The position numbers and the translations under genes are program-made. The notes beneath the pieces were generated by a model. The model did not search any database and was not told where the DNA came from. It saw only the letters and a program-made list of their open reading frames with translations. Source: Xanthomonas bonasiae (GTDB lineage: Bacteria > Pseudomonadota > Gammaproteobacteria > Xanthomonadales > Xanthomonadaceae). Taken from it: 64,000 nt of DNA. Shown one piece after another: positions 43,508 through 51,849 of this stretch. Each line of letters opens with the position of its first letter. The stretch's first letter is position 1. The stretch is taken from positions 1-64,000 of the forward strand of contig NZ_JAFIWB010000012.1 in assembly GCF_017163705.1 (NCBI RefSeq). Direction: 5' to 3'.

Positions 43508-45232
43508 ATGGGCTCACCCACCAAACCGGTCCGCCGCAGCCAGGCGTGGTTCGGTCGCGAAGGCAAGCAGGGTTTCTACTACCGCAGCTGGCTCAAGAGC
43601 GCGGGCCACCCGCACGACATGTTCGACGGGCGCCCGGTGATCGGCATCTGCAACACCTGGTCGGAGCTGACCCCGTGCAACGGCCACCTGCGCGAGCTGG
43701 CCGAGCACGTCAAACGCGGCGTCTACGAGGCCGGCGGCTTCCCGCTGGAATTCCCGGTGATGTCGCTGGGCGAAACGCAGATGCTGCCCACCGCGATGCT
43801 GTTCCGCAACCTGGCCAGCATGGACGTGGAGGAGTCGATCCGCGCCAATCCGCTGGACGGCGTGGTGCTGCTGATGGGCTGCGACAAGACCACCCCGTCG
43901 CTGCTGATGGGCGCGGCCAGCGTGGACCTGCCGACCATCGGTTTATCCGGCGGCCCGTCGCTGTCCGGCAACTGGCGCGGGCAGCCGTTGGGTTCGGGCA
44001 CCGGGGTGATCCAGATGTCGGAGATGGTCCGCGCCGGCACCCTGAGCCAAGACGAGTTCGTCGAGGCCGAAGCCTGCATGCAGCGCTCCAAGGGCAGCTG
44101 CATGACCATGGGCACCGCTTCGACGATGGCCAGCATGGTCGAAGCGCTGGGCATCTCGCTGCCGGAAAACGCGGCGATCCCGGCGGTGGATTCGCGCCGC
44201 GCGCGGCTGGCGCGGCTCAGCGGCCGGCGCATCGTGCAGATGGTCGAGGACGACCTGCGCATGTCGCAGGTGCTGACCCGCTCCGCGTTCGCGAACGCGA
44301 TCAAGGTCAATGCGGCGATCGGCGGCTCCACCAATGCGGTGATCCACCTGCTCGCCATCGCCGGGCGCCTGGGCGTGCCGCTGAGCCTGGACGACTGGGA
44401 TCAGTTGGGGTCGCGGCTGCCGTGCCTGGTCAACCTGAAACCGTCCGGCCAGTACCTGATGGAAGATTTCTACTACGCCGGCGGCTTGCCGGCGGTGATG
44501 CGCGAACTCGGCGCCGAGCTGGACCTGGACGCGCTCACCGTCAATGGCCGCACCCTCGGCGAGAACGTGGCCGACGCGCCGTGCTGGAACCGCGAGGTGA
44601 TCCATGCGCTGGACACGCCGTTCCGCGAACAGGCCGGCATCGCCGTGCTGCGCGGCAACCTGGCCCCGGACGGCGCGGTGATCAAACCCTCGGCCGCCTC
44701 GCCGCACCTGCTGCGGCACCGCGGCCGCGCGGTGGTGTTCGAAAGCATCGAGGACATGAAGGCGCGCATCGACGACGAAGCGTTGGACATCGATGCCGAC
44801 TGCATCATGGTGCTGAAGAACTGCGGCCCACGCGGCTACCCCGGCATGGCCGAGGTCGGCAACATGCCGCTGCCGCCGAAACTGCTGCGCGCCGGCGTCA
44901 CCGACATGGTGCGCATCTCCGATGCGCGCATGAGCGGCACCGCCTACGGCACCGTGGTCCTGCACGCCTCGCCCGAAGCCGCCACCGGCGGCACCCTGGC
45001 GCTGGTGCGCGACGGCGACATCATCGAACTCGACGTGCCCGGGCGCTCGCTGCACCTGGAGGTCAGCGACGAGGAACTGCTGCGCCGGCGCAGCGAATGG
45101 ACGCCGCTGCCGACGCCGCTGCGCGGCTGGAGCAAGCTGTACGTGGAGCACGTGCAGCAGGCGCACCTGGGCGCGGACCTGGATTTCCTGGTCGGCGGCA
45201 GCGGCGCCGACGTGGCGCGCGATTCGCACTAG
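43508..45232 (+). CDS. L-arabonate dehydratase (IlvD/Edd family)
   Basis: 574 aa. Iron-sulphur dehydratase. The cluster cysteines lie in NTWSELTPCNGHLRELAEHV, LLMGCDKTTPSLLMGA and SKGSCMTMGTASTMA; GGSTNAVIHLLAIAGR and VLKNCGPRGYPGMAEVGNM are also conserved. The NTWSELTPCN form is that of sugar-acid dehydratases rather than of IlvD proper. It turns L-arabonate into 2-keto-3-deoxy-L-arabonate. It is divergent from the SDR gene and shares its operator region. It may accept related pentonates or fuconate. Confidence 0.9.
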   Translation: MGSPTKPVRRSQAWFGREGKQGFYYRSWLKSAGHPHDMFDGRPVIGICNTWSELTPCNGHLRELAEHVKRGVYEAGGFPLEFPVMSLGETQMLPTAMLFRNLASMDVEESIRANPLDGVVLLMGCDKTTPSLLMGAASVDLPTIGLSGGPSLSGNWRGQPLGSGTGVIQMSEMVRAGTLSQDEFVEAEACMQRSKGSCMTMGTASTMASMVEALGISLPENAAIPAVDSRRARLARLSGRRIVQMVEDDLRMSQVLTRSAFANAIKVNAAIGGSTNAVIHLLAIAGRLGVPLSLDDWDQLGSRLPCLVNLKPSGQYLMEDFYYAGGLPAVMRELGAELDLDALTVNGRTLGENVADAPCWNREVIHALDTPFREQAGIAVLRGNLAPDGAVIKPSAASPHLLRHRGRAVVFESIEDMKARIDDEALDIDADCIMVLKNCGPRGYPGMAEVGNMPLPPKLLRAGVTDMVRISDARMSGTAYGTVVLHASPEAATGGTLALVRDGDIIELDVPGRSLHLEVSDEELLRRRSEWTPLPTPLRGWSKLYVEHVQQAHLGADLDFLVGGSGADVARDSH

Positions 45233-45242
45233 CGCCGCGCTG

Positions 45243-45312
45243 TTGTAGGAGCGGCTTCAGCCGCGACAGGCCTTACCGACAGCGCCTGTCGCGGCTGAAG
45301 CCGCTCCTACAA
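45243..45312. repeat. perfect 29-bp inverted REP pair
   Basis: The left arm starts TTGTAGGAGCGGCTTCAGCC at 45243 and its exact complement ends CTCCTACAA at 45312, with a 12-bp centre. As RNA it would form a very stable stem just past the dehydratase stop. It is not followed by a T-tract on the plus strand, so it is more likely an mRNA 3' stabiliser or transcription barrier than a classic terminator. Confidence 0.92.
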
Positions 45313-45394
45313 AAATCGATATCCGGCGCAGCCCTGGCCGCATGCCATCAGGCTTCTCCGCGAAAGCCCTGTCCAAGCATCGGACACGCAGCCC

Positions 45395-45411
45395 GTCACC
45401 GAAACGTCATC
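45395..45411 (+). promoter_or_regulatory. candidate ECF promoter element upstream of the sigma gene
   Basis: GTCACCGAAACGTCATC lies 45 bp before the proposed sigma start. It matches 14 of 17 bases of GTCACAGAAAATTCATC upstream of the TonB receptor gene (47259). Autoregulation by the ECF sigma factor would explain the shared motif (inference). Confidence 0.5.
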
Positions 45412-45455
45412 CGCAGCCTCTAGCCTGCGCCGCATCCAAGGGGCAAGGCAGGTCG

Positions 45456-45980
45456 GTGGCGGCACATCCCAAGCGCGCGTGGGCGCGCATGTTCGCGGAA
45501 CATGGTCCGGTGCTGCGCGGCTTCTTCGTGCGCCGCGGCGCCAACGAGGATGCCGAGGACATGGTGCAGGAAACCTATCTGCGCCTGCTGCGCGCGCACC
45601 AGCACCAGGGCGAGGCGATCGCCAATCCCGAGGCCTACCTGTACACGGTGGCGCTGAACCTGGCGCGCGAACAGGCCGCGCGGCGCAAGCAGGCGCCGCT
45701 GCGCATCGACGAGATGGAGCAGTTTTCGCAATTGCTGGCCGCAGGGGACGACGTGGAAGACACGGCACAGCGACAGCAGCGGCAACAGCGCCTGCAGGCC
45801 CTGCTGGCCGGCTTGCCCGAACGCACCCGCGCGGTGCTGGTGATGCAGTACCGCGACGGCCTCAGCTACAAGCAGATCGCCGAACGCATGGGCGTGTCCG
45901 CGCACATGGTCAAGAAGCACGTGGTGCGCGGGCTGTCGGCGTGCCGGCGGGCGCTGGCCGAGAGCGGAGAAAGCTGGTGA
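45456..45980 (+). CDS. ECF sigma-70 factor, FecI-like
   Basis: 174 aa from GTG at 45456, which follows AAGGCAGG. Region 2: LRGFFVRRGANEDAEDMVQETYLRLL (the D-A-E-D-M-V-Q-E-T-Y core). Region 4: LAGLPERTRAVLVMQYRDGLSYKQIAERMGVSAHMVKKHVVRGLSACR. This is the FecI class, held by a FecR-type inner-membrane anti-sigma factor and released by a signal from an outer-membrane receptor. The FecR gene overlaps by GTGA, and an STN-domain TonB receptor follows, giving the full set. Confidence 0.93.
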   Translation: MAAHPKRAWARMFAEHGPVLRGFFVRRGANEDAEDMVQETYLRLLRAHQHQGEAIANPEAYLYTVALNLAREQAARRKQAPLRIDEMEQFSQLLAAGDDVEDTAQRQQRQQRLQALLAGLPERTRAVLVMQYRDGLSYKQIAERMGVSAHMVKKHVVRGLSACRRALAESGESW

Positions 45981-47056
45981 ACGAGGCCGCCTTCCCGCCG
46001 CGCAGCGCCACTGCCGAGGCCGCGCACTGGCATGCCCTGCAACGCATGCAGGCGCTGGACGCGAGCCAGCAGGCGCAGCTCATGGACTGGCTGACCGCAT
46101 CGCCGCTGCACCTGCGCGAATACATGGCGGTGCTGCGCGTGGCCGGCGAACTGGGCGAGGCCATGCGCGGCATGGACCTGGACGTGGACGCGCTGCTCGA
46201 CGCCGACCGTCGCGCCGACACCGACGCGGCGCCGCGCAACGTGATCGCGCTGCCGCTGCCGCAACGGCCACCGCGCCCCGCCGCGCAGATGCCCCGCGCC
46301 GCAGGCCGGCACGCGCGCCTGCGCGGCTGGGGCATGGGCCTGGCCGCGGCGCTGTGCGGCGTAGCGGTGCTGGCCGCCTGGGCCTGGCCGCGCACCACGA
46401 CCTACAGCACCGCGCACGGCGAACAGCGCAGCGTGCAGCTGGCCGATCGCAGCACCGTGCACCTCAACGCGCAAAGCGCGCTGCGCGCGACGATGACCCC
46501 GTGGAGCCGGCGCCTGCAGTTGCTGCATGGCCAGGCCAGCTTCGTGGTCGCGCCGGATCGGCGCCCGCTGCAGGTGCTGGCCGGCACGCTGCGGGTCGAG
46601 GACATCGGCACCACCTTCGATATCGCCCTGTACCGGCAACAGGCACGCATCGACGTGGCCGAGGGCCGCGTGCACGTATGGCGCGCCGATCGCCCGCGGC
46701 AGCCGATGCTGGCCGATCTCGGCGCCGGGCAGAGCGCGCGCATCGACGCCGCCAGCGGCCGGGTCGAACTGGCCAGCGAGGACGTCGCCGCGATGCATGC
46801 CTGGTGGCAGCGCCGCATCGTGTTCCGCAACGAACCGCTGGCCAACGTCGCCGAGGATTTCAACCGGCTCAACCGCACCCGCCTGCTGATCGACGACACC
46901 GCCGCCGGTGCGATGCGCCTGACCGGCAACCTGCGCGGCGACGACATCGCCTCGCTGCGCGCGTTCCTCGCCGACCAACCGACGTTGCGCGTCACCGCCA
47001 GCGCCGACGCGATCCGCGTCGGCAGCCGCGCCGCGCCGCGGCCGGTCGCACGCTGA
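45977..47056 (+). CDS. FecR-family anti-sigma/signal transducer
   Basis: 359 aa from GTG 45977, overlapping the sigma stop. Cytoplasmic N-terminal part (about 1-115) with a DUF4880-like helical region (HWHALQRMQALDASQQAQLMDWL), a membrane helix near 119-137 (WGMGLAAALCGVAVLAAWAW), then the periplasmic FecR domain (STAHGEQRSVQLADRSTVHLNAQSALR; VEDIGTTFDIALYRQQARIDVAEGRVHVW) and a C-terminal STN-like segment (FNRLNRTRLLIDD) that contacts the receptor. It transmits the receptor signal to the sigma factor. Confidence 0.92.
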   Translation: MNEAAFPPRSATAEAAHWHALQRMQALDASQQAQLMDWLTASPLHLREYMAVLRVAGELGEAMRGMDLDVDALLDADRRADTDAAPRNVIALPLPQRPPRPAAQMPRAAGRHARLRGWGMGLAAALCGVAVLAAWAWPRTTTYSTAHGEQRSVQLADRSTVHLNAQSALRATMTPWSRRLQLLHGQASFVVAPDRRPLQVLAGTLRVEDIGTTFDIALYRQQARIDVAEGRVHVWRADRPRQPMLADLGAGQSARIDAASGRVELASEDVAAMHAWWQRRIVFRNEPLANVAEDFNRLNRTRLLIDDTAAGAMRLTGNLRGDDIASLRAFLADQPTLRVTASADAIRVGSRAAPRPVAR

Positions 47057-47386
47057 CCGCGGCGTCGGTCGCCGAACGCGGCGACCTCCGTCTGCGCGCC
47101 TGGCCAGATCGCTGCGCAACCGCGAGCGCCGTGGCACTACGCGCGCAGACGCGCCACCCACCACCGTCCAGCGCGCACCCGGTCATGGTGCAAGCGTTCG
47201 TTCGCACGCGCACGCGACCAGCGGAGAAAACGACCGATCGCCCTCGCCCCACGCACGTGTCACAGAAAATTCATCGAAAAGCGGTGCCCGATCGTCGCTG
47301 TCGATCCTCGTAGTCCAGGCACAACGCAGCATTCCGCCCTTGCGGCAGCGCTGCGCCCCACCTTCCGCTCCCACTGGACAACGACG
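47057..47386 (+). promoter_or_regulatory. 330-bp gap upstream of the STN receptor
   Basis: No gene is seen. It holds GTCACAGAAAATTCATC at 47259-47275, within an AT-richer patch (47256-47282) that stands out from its GC-rich flanks. The motif lies 111 bp before the receptor ATG, leaving a leader of roughly 80 nt. It is the candidate promoter driven by the adjacent ECF sigma factor. Confidence 0.5.
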
Positions 47387-50281
47387 ATGCGCCGCACCCT
47401 GTTCCTTTCCATCGCCCTCGCCCTGCATGCCGGTACCGCCGGCGCCCAGACCACGTCCGTCGCGGTCGATGCGATTCCCGCACAGCCGTTGGCGCGCGCG
47501 CTCAACACCCTGTCGCGGCAGAGCGGACTGCAGTTCGTCTATGCCGCGGGCGTGGCCGGCAATCCGCAGACCCGCGGCACCAGCGCCGGCGCCACGCCGG
47601 AACAGGCCCTGCGGCAATTGCTCGACGGCACCGGCCTGCGCTACCGCTATCTCAACCCGACCACGGTAACGATCGAAGCCGCAGGCGCAGAGGCCGACGC
47701 GGCGCAGGCGGCACCGCCAGCGGCATCCGCCGCAATGCCGGCCGCCGCGCCCACGGCGGACGCGCCGGTGAAGGAACTGGACCGCATCCAGGTGCTGGGC
47801 AGCTACGCCGGCAGCCTCAGCGCCGCGCTGCGCGAGAAGCGCTACGCCGACAGCGTGGTCGACGTGATCGCCGCCGAGGACATCGGCAAGCTGCCGGCGC
47901 AGAACGTGGCCGAAGCGCTGCAGCGCGTGCCCGGCGTGTCGATCGTGCGCGACCGCGGCGAAGGCGTGTACGTGCGCGTGCGCGGCCTGGGCCCGAACTT
48001 CCAGGTCACCACGCTCAACGGCCAGACCATGGCGGTCAACGAGAACGTGCGCACCTCCGGCCAGACCGGCCGCCAGTTCCGCTACGACACGCTGCCGGCC
48101 GAACTGGTGTCCGGCCTGGAGGTGATCAAGAGCCCCACCGCCGACCTGGACGAAGGTGCGATCGGCGGCATCGTCAACGTGCGCACGTTCCGTCCGCTGG
48201 AACTGGGCAAGACCCTGACCAACCTGTCGCTGGAATCGAGCCAGGCGCAGCGCACCCACGCCAACGATCCGCGCGTGTCCGGCCTGTTCAACTGGGTCAA
48301 CGCCGACGGCAGCTTCGGCATGCTGATCTCCGGCGCCTACGCGCAGCGCAGCCTGCGCCAGGACCGGGTCAACGAAGTGAGCTGGGACTACTACCCCAAC
48401 GGCGTGCCGGGCGCGCCCGGCGCCTATTACGCGCCGACCGGCCTGCGTCCGACGCTGGAACTGGAGCAGCGCGAGCGCACCGGCGTAGCCGCCTCGCTGC
48501 AATGGAAGCCGAGCGCGGCGTGGGAGACCAACCTGGACCTGCTCTACGCCAAGCAGACCGTGCACTACGACGAGTACAGCATGGGCGTGGGCTTCGACAG
48601 CCTGGCGAAGATGAGCAACATTCGCGTCGAGCACGGCGGCATCACCGGTTTCGACTACCGCAACGGCCAGGTGCAGATCTCGCGCGAGACCTCCGGCATC
48701 ACCGACGACAACCGCAGCGCGCGCCTGTCCAGCGCCTGGAGCGGCGATCGCTGGACGCTGGGCGCGGTGGCGTTCCACTCGCAGGCGCACAGCTACGATT
48801 CGGACCCGATCCGGCGCACCCGCCTGCGCAGCGGCACCAATCTGTCGATGCGCGTGGAGATGCCGCAGGCCGACGGCGACAACGTGCCCGACTGGAGCTT
48901 CACCAACGGCTTCGATCCGAACAACCCGTCCACCGTGGCCGGACGGCGCCTGGAATGGCGCGAGATCGACGCGCGCGACAAGGAGGACGCGCTGCAGTTC
49001 GACGCCAAGCGCGCGCTCGACGGCGACTTCTTCCGCGACCTCAAGGTCGGCGCAAAATACCGCCAGCGCTCGCGCAGCTACGACCGCGCCGATCTGCTGC
49101 TCAACAGCATCGCCGGCGTGCGTTTCCCGGCCGGCAACTTCACCGCGCTGCCGGTGGACGACATGCTCGCCGACGCCAACGGCACCCTGCCGCGACAATG
49201 GCTGGCGCCGATCGAATCCACCTTCTGGGGCAACTGGCCGACCGCCGCGGACCTGGCCAACACGCCCAACAGCGCCGACCTGCAGAACTCCTACGAGGTG
49301 AAGGAAAAGATCGGCTCGGCCTACGCCATGGCCGATTTCGGCAGCGAACTGGCCGGCCGCGCCCTGCGCGGCAATCTCGGCGTGCGCCTGGTGCGCACCG
49401 AACAGACCACCGATGGCCACGCAGACGTCAACGGCACCGCGCAGCCGGTGCATTTCGAGCGCAGCTACAACAACGTGCTGCCCTCGTTCAACGCCGCCTG
49501 GGACGTGCGCGAGGACATGGTGCTGCGCGGCTCTGCGGCCAAGGTCATCACCCGCCCCGACCTCACCGACCTGTCGTCCAAGCTCACCTTCAACTCCAGC
49601 GGCGAGATCCTCACCGCCAGCGGCGGCAATCCCGGGCTCAAGCCGTTCGAGGCGTGGCAGTACGACCTGACCTTCGAGTGGTACATCGACGGCACCTCGG
49701 CGCTGACCGGCGGCGTGTTCTACAAGGACATCTCCAGCTTCATCCAGACCCAGATGTCGAACCTGGTCTACCAGGGCCAGACCTATCTGCTGTCGTCCAA
49801 GACCAACGGCAGCGAGGCCAAGGTCAAGGGCGCCGAAGTGGCCTACCAGCAGGTGTTCGCCGGCCTGCCGGCGCCGCTGGACGGACTGGGCATGCAGCTC
49901 AACTACACCTGGACCGACAGCGAGGCCAGCTACCGCGACGGCACCCGCACCTTCACCGACAGCCTGGAAGGCGTGGCCAGGAACACCTACAACGCGGTGC
50001 TGTTCTACGAGAAGGGACCGCTGATGGCGCGGGTCAGCTACGGCTGGAGCGACGACATCCTCAACGCGGTCGGCACCGCCAACGTCGCCACGCTCAACAG
50101 CGACAAGTTCGGCAGCCTGGACGCGAACGTGGCCTACAAGGTCAACGACAGCCTGTCGGTGTTCGTCAACGCGATCAACCTCACCGGCGAAGTGCAGCGC
50201 CAGTACGTCGGCGACCACCTGTTCGGCGGCTACACCGACTACGGCCGCACCTGGTCGGTCGGCCTGCGCGCACGATTCTGA
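47387..50281 (+). CDS. TonB-dependent transducer with N-terminal STN domain
   Basis: 964 aa. Signal peptide MRRTLFLSIALALHAGTAGA, then an STN domain (about 22-95: VDAIPAQPLARALNTLSRQSGLQFVY, GTSAGATPEQALRQLLDGTGLRY), an Ala/Pro linker, a TonB box (LDRIQVLG, near 127), the plug (VVDVIAAEDIGKLPAQNVAEALQRVPGVSIV) and the barrel ending WSVGLRARF. STN receptors signal ligand binding to FecR. The genes downstream are secreted phosphoester hydrolases, so the ligand is more likely a phosphorylated or inositol-type compound, or iron bound by one, than a sugar (inference). Confidence 0.93.
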   Translation: MRRTLFLSIALALHAGTAGAQTTSVAVDAIPAQPLARALNTLSRQSGLQFVYAAGVAGNPQTRGTSAGATPEQALRQLLDGTGLRYRYLNPTTVTIEAAGAEADAAQAAPPAASAAMPAAAPTADAPVKELDRIQVLGSYAGSLSAALREKRYADSVVDVIAAEDIGKLPAQNVAEALQRVPGVSIVRDRGEGVYVRVRGLGPNFQVTTLNGQTMAVNENVRTSGQTGRQFRYDTLPAELVSGLEVIKSPTADLDEGAIGGIVNVRTFRPLELGKTLTNLSLESSQAQRTHANDPRVSGLFNWVNADGSFGMLISGAYAQRSLRQDRVNEVSWDYYPNGVPGAPGAYYAPTGLRPTLELEQRERTGVAASLQWKPSAAWETNLDLLYAKQTVHYDEYSMGVGFDSLAKMSNIRVEHGGITGFDYRNGQVQISRETSGITDDNRSARLSSAWSGDRWTLGAVAFHSQAHSYDSDPIRRTRLRSGTNLSMRVEMPQADGDNVPDWSFTNGFDPNNPSTVAGRRLEWREIDARDKEDALQFDAKRALDGDFFRDLKVGAKYRQRSRSYDRADLLLNSIAGVRFPAGNFTALPVDDMLADANGTLPRQWLAPIESTFWGNWPTAADLANTPNSADLQNSYEVKEKIGSAYAMADFGSELAGRALRGNLGVRLVRTEQTTDGHADVNGTAQPVHFERSYNNVLPSFNAAWDVREDMVLRGSAAKVITRPDLTDLSSKLTFNSSGEILTASGGNPGLKPFEAWQYDLTFEWYIDGTSALTGGVFYKDISSFIQTQMSNLVYQGQTYLLSSKTNGSEAKVKGAEVAYQQVFAGLPAPLDGLGMQLNYTWTDSEASYRDGTRTFTDSLEGVARNTYNAVLFYEKGPLMARVSYGWSDDILNAVGTANVATLNSDKFGSLDANVAYKVNDSLSVFVNAINLTGEVQRQYVGDHLFGGYTDYGRTWSVGLRARF

Positions 50282-50432
50282 GCCGAGCCCGCGCGGTCGC
50301 CGCCGTCGTGCGGCGCCGCGCGCGAGGGCGGCCGCGCCCGCTGCGGCGCTGTCCGCCGACCCGTCTTCCCGGCCGGTGCCTCGGCCAGCGGCATGGCGCG
50401 CCTTGCCGTCCCGCCTCTTCCGGAAACATGCG

Positions 50433-51737
50433 ATGCCATCGATCCCTCGCCTAGCCGTCGCCGCGCTGCTCGCGCTCGCCCTGCTGCCGTTCGCCGCCGC
50501 GCACGCCGCCGTCGCGGCACCGCAGGACACCCTGGAAAAAGTCCTGATCCTCAAGCGCCACGGCGTGCGTTCGGCGATGTCCAGTCCGGAGCAGCTGGGC
50601 CGCTACTCGGCGCGCCCATGGCCGCACTTCGGCGTCCCCGCCGGGCACCTGACCGAGAACGGCGCGCGCCTGGAAGCGCTGTTCGGCGCCTACTACCGCG
50701 CGCGCTATGCGCCGCAGGGCCTGTTCGCCGGCGACGCCTGCGCCAGCGCCTACTACTGGGCCAATCGCACCCAGCGCACCATCGCCTCGGCGCAGGCGTT
50801 GGCGAGCACGCTGACGCCGGGTTGCGCGAACGAGGTGCACGGCGTCGCCGACGGCGCGTCCGATCCGCTGTTCGACGGCGCGCCGGCCCTGCGCACGCCC
50901 GCCGCCGCCGCGCTGATGCGCGCGGCCATCGCCGGCCGCATCGGCGGCGACGCCGCCGCCTGGAACGCGGCGCAGCGCGATGCGATCGACACGCTGCAGC
51001 AGCTGCTGTTGCAGTGCGCGCAGCGGCCGTGCCCGGCCGACGCGGACGCCGGCAAGCAGCGCCTGGACGCGGTGGCGGCGCGGATGGGCGACAGCGAAGA
51101 CGGCATTCCCGGCGTCGAAGGCCCGGCGGCGGCGGCCTCCGGCATCAGCGAAAGCCTGCTGATGGGCTGGGCAGACGGCCAGGACTTCGCCGCGCTGGGC
51201 TGGCAAGGCCTGGACGAGGCCAGCCTGCTGCGCGCGTTCGCCCCGCACCAGGCCGAGTTCGCGCTGCGCCTGCGCGCGCCCACGGTGGCGCGCATGGCCA
51301 GTTCGCCGTTGGCCGCGCGCGTGCTGGCCACGCTGCAGCAAGGCAGCGACAGCCCCGCGCATGCCGCGCCGATCGGCGGCGCTGCGCGGCTGGTAGTCGT
51401 CTCCGGACACGACGGCACGCTGACCCTGCTGGCCGGCATGCTCGATCTGCACTGGCAGTTGCCCGGCTACCAGCCGGACCAGACCGTGCCCGGCGGCGCG
51501 CTGGTGTTCGAGCGCTGGCGCCGCGCCGATGGGCAACGCGTGATCCGCCTGCGCTACACCGCGCAGAGCCTGGCCCAGCTGCGCGAACAGCGCGCGCTGA
51601 CGCTGCAGGCGCCGCCGCCATCCGCGCCGGTGTTCATTCCCGGCTGCAGCAGCGCCACCCCGGACTACGACTGTGCGCTGCCGACGCTGGCGGCGCTGAT
51701 CGGCACCGCGATCGACCCGCACTTCATGAGCGAATGA
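50433..51737 (+). CDS. secreted histidine acid phosphatase, phytase/AppA-like
   Basis: 434 aa with a signal peptide (LAVAALLALALLPFAAAHAA). Histidine phosphatase clade 2: the nucleophile motif RHGVRSA near residue 40 (canonical R-H-G-x-R-x-P, with Ala in place of Pro), and the proton-donor motif VSGHDGTLTLLAG near 330 with the HD pair. LTENGARLEALFGAYYR and YYWANRTQRTIASAQA (second Arg) also fit. The family releases phosphate from phytate or glucose-1-phosphate in the periplasm. It lies 151 bp after the receptor gene on the same strand. Phytate as substrate is an inference from family and context. Confidence 0.88.
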   Translation: MPSIPRLAVAALLALALLPFAAAHAAVAAPQDTLEKVLILKRHGVRSAMSSPEQLGRYSARPWPHFGVPAGHLTENGARLEALFGAYYRARYAPQGLFAGDACASAYYWANRTQRTIASAQALASTLTPGCANEVHGVADGASDPLFDGAPALRTPAAAALMRAAIAGRIGGDAAAWNAAQRDAIDTLQQLLLQCAQRPCPADADAGKQRLDAVAARMGDSEDGIPGVEGPAAAASGISESLLMGWADGQDFAALGWQGLDEASLLRAFAPHQAEFALRLRAPTVARMASSPLAARVLATLQQGSDSPAHAAPIGGAARLVVVSGHDGTLTLLAGMLDLHWQLPGYQPDQTVPGGALVFERWRRADGQRVIRLRYTAQSLAQLREQRALTLQAPPPSAPVFIPGCSSATPDYDCALPTLAALIGTAIDPHFMSE

Positions 51738-51849
51738 CGCCATGCCTCCGGCCGTCGGCCGGCGCCATGGCTGCCGCATCGGCGCATCCCGCGCCGCTTC
51801 CCTGGCCATCGTGCCAGCCGCTGTTCCCCACCACCGCAAGAGGCGATTC

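Noticed and set aside
45243-45312. Rho-independent terminator after the arabonate dehydratase gene
   Set aside because: The stem is strong but no T-tract follows on the plus strand. It is better explained as an inverted REP pair.
47183-50554. A 1123-codon minus-strand frame opposite the STN receptor
   Set aside because: The receptor on the plus strand has signal peptide, STN, plug and barrel motifs. The antisense frame has none.
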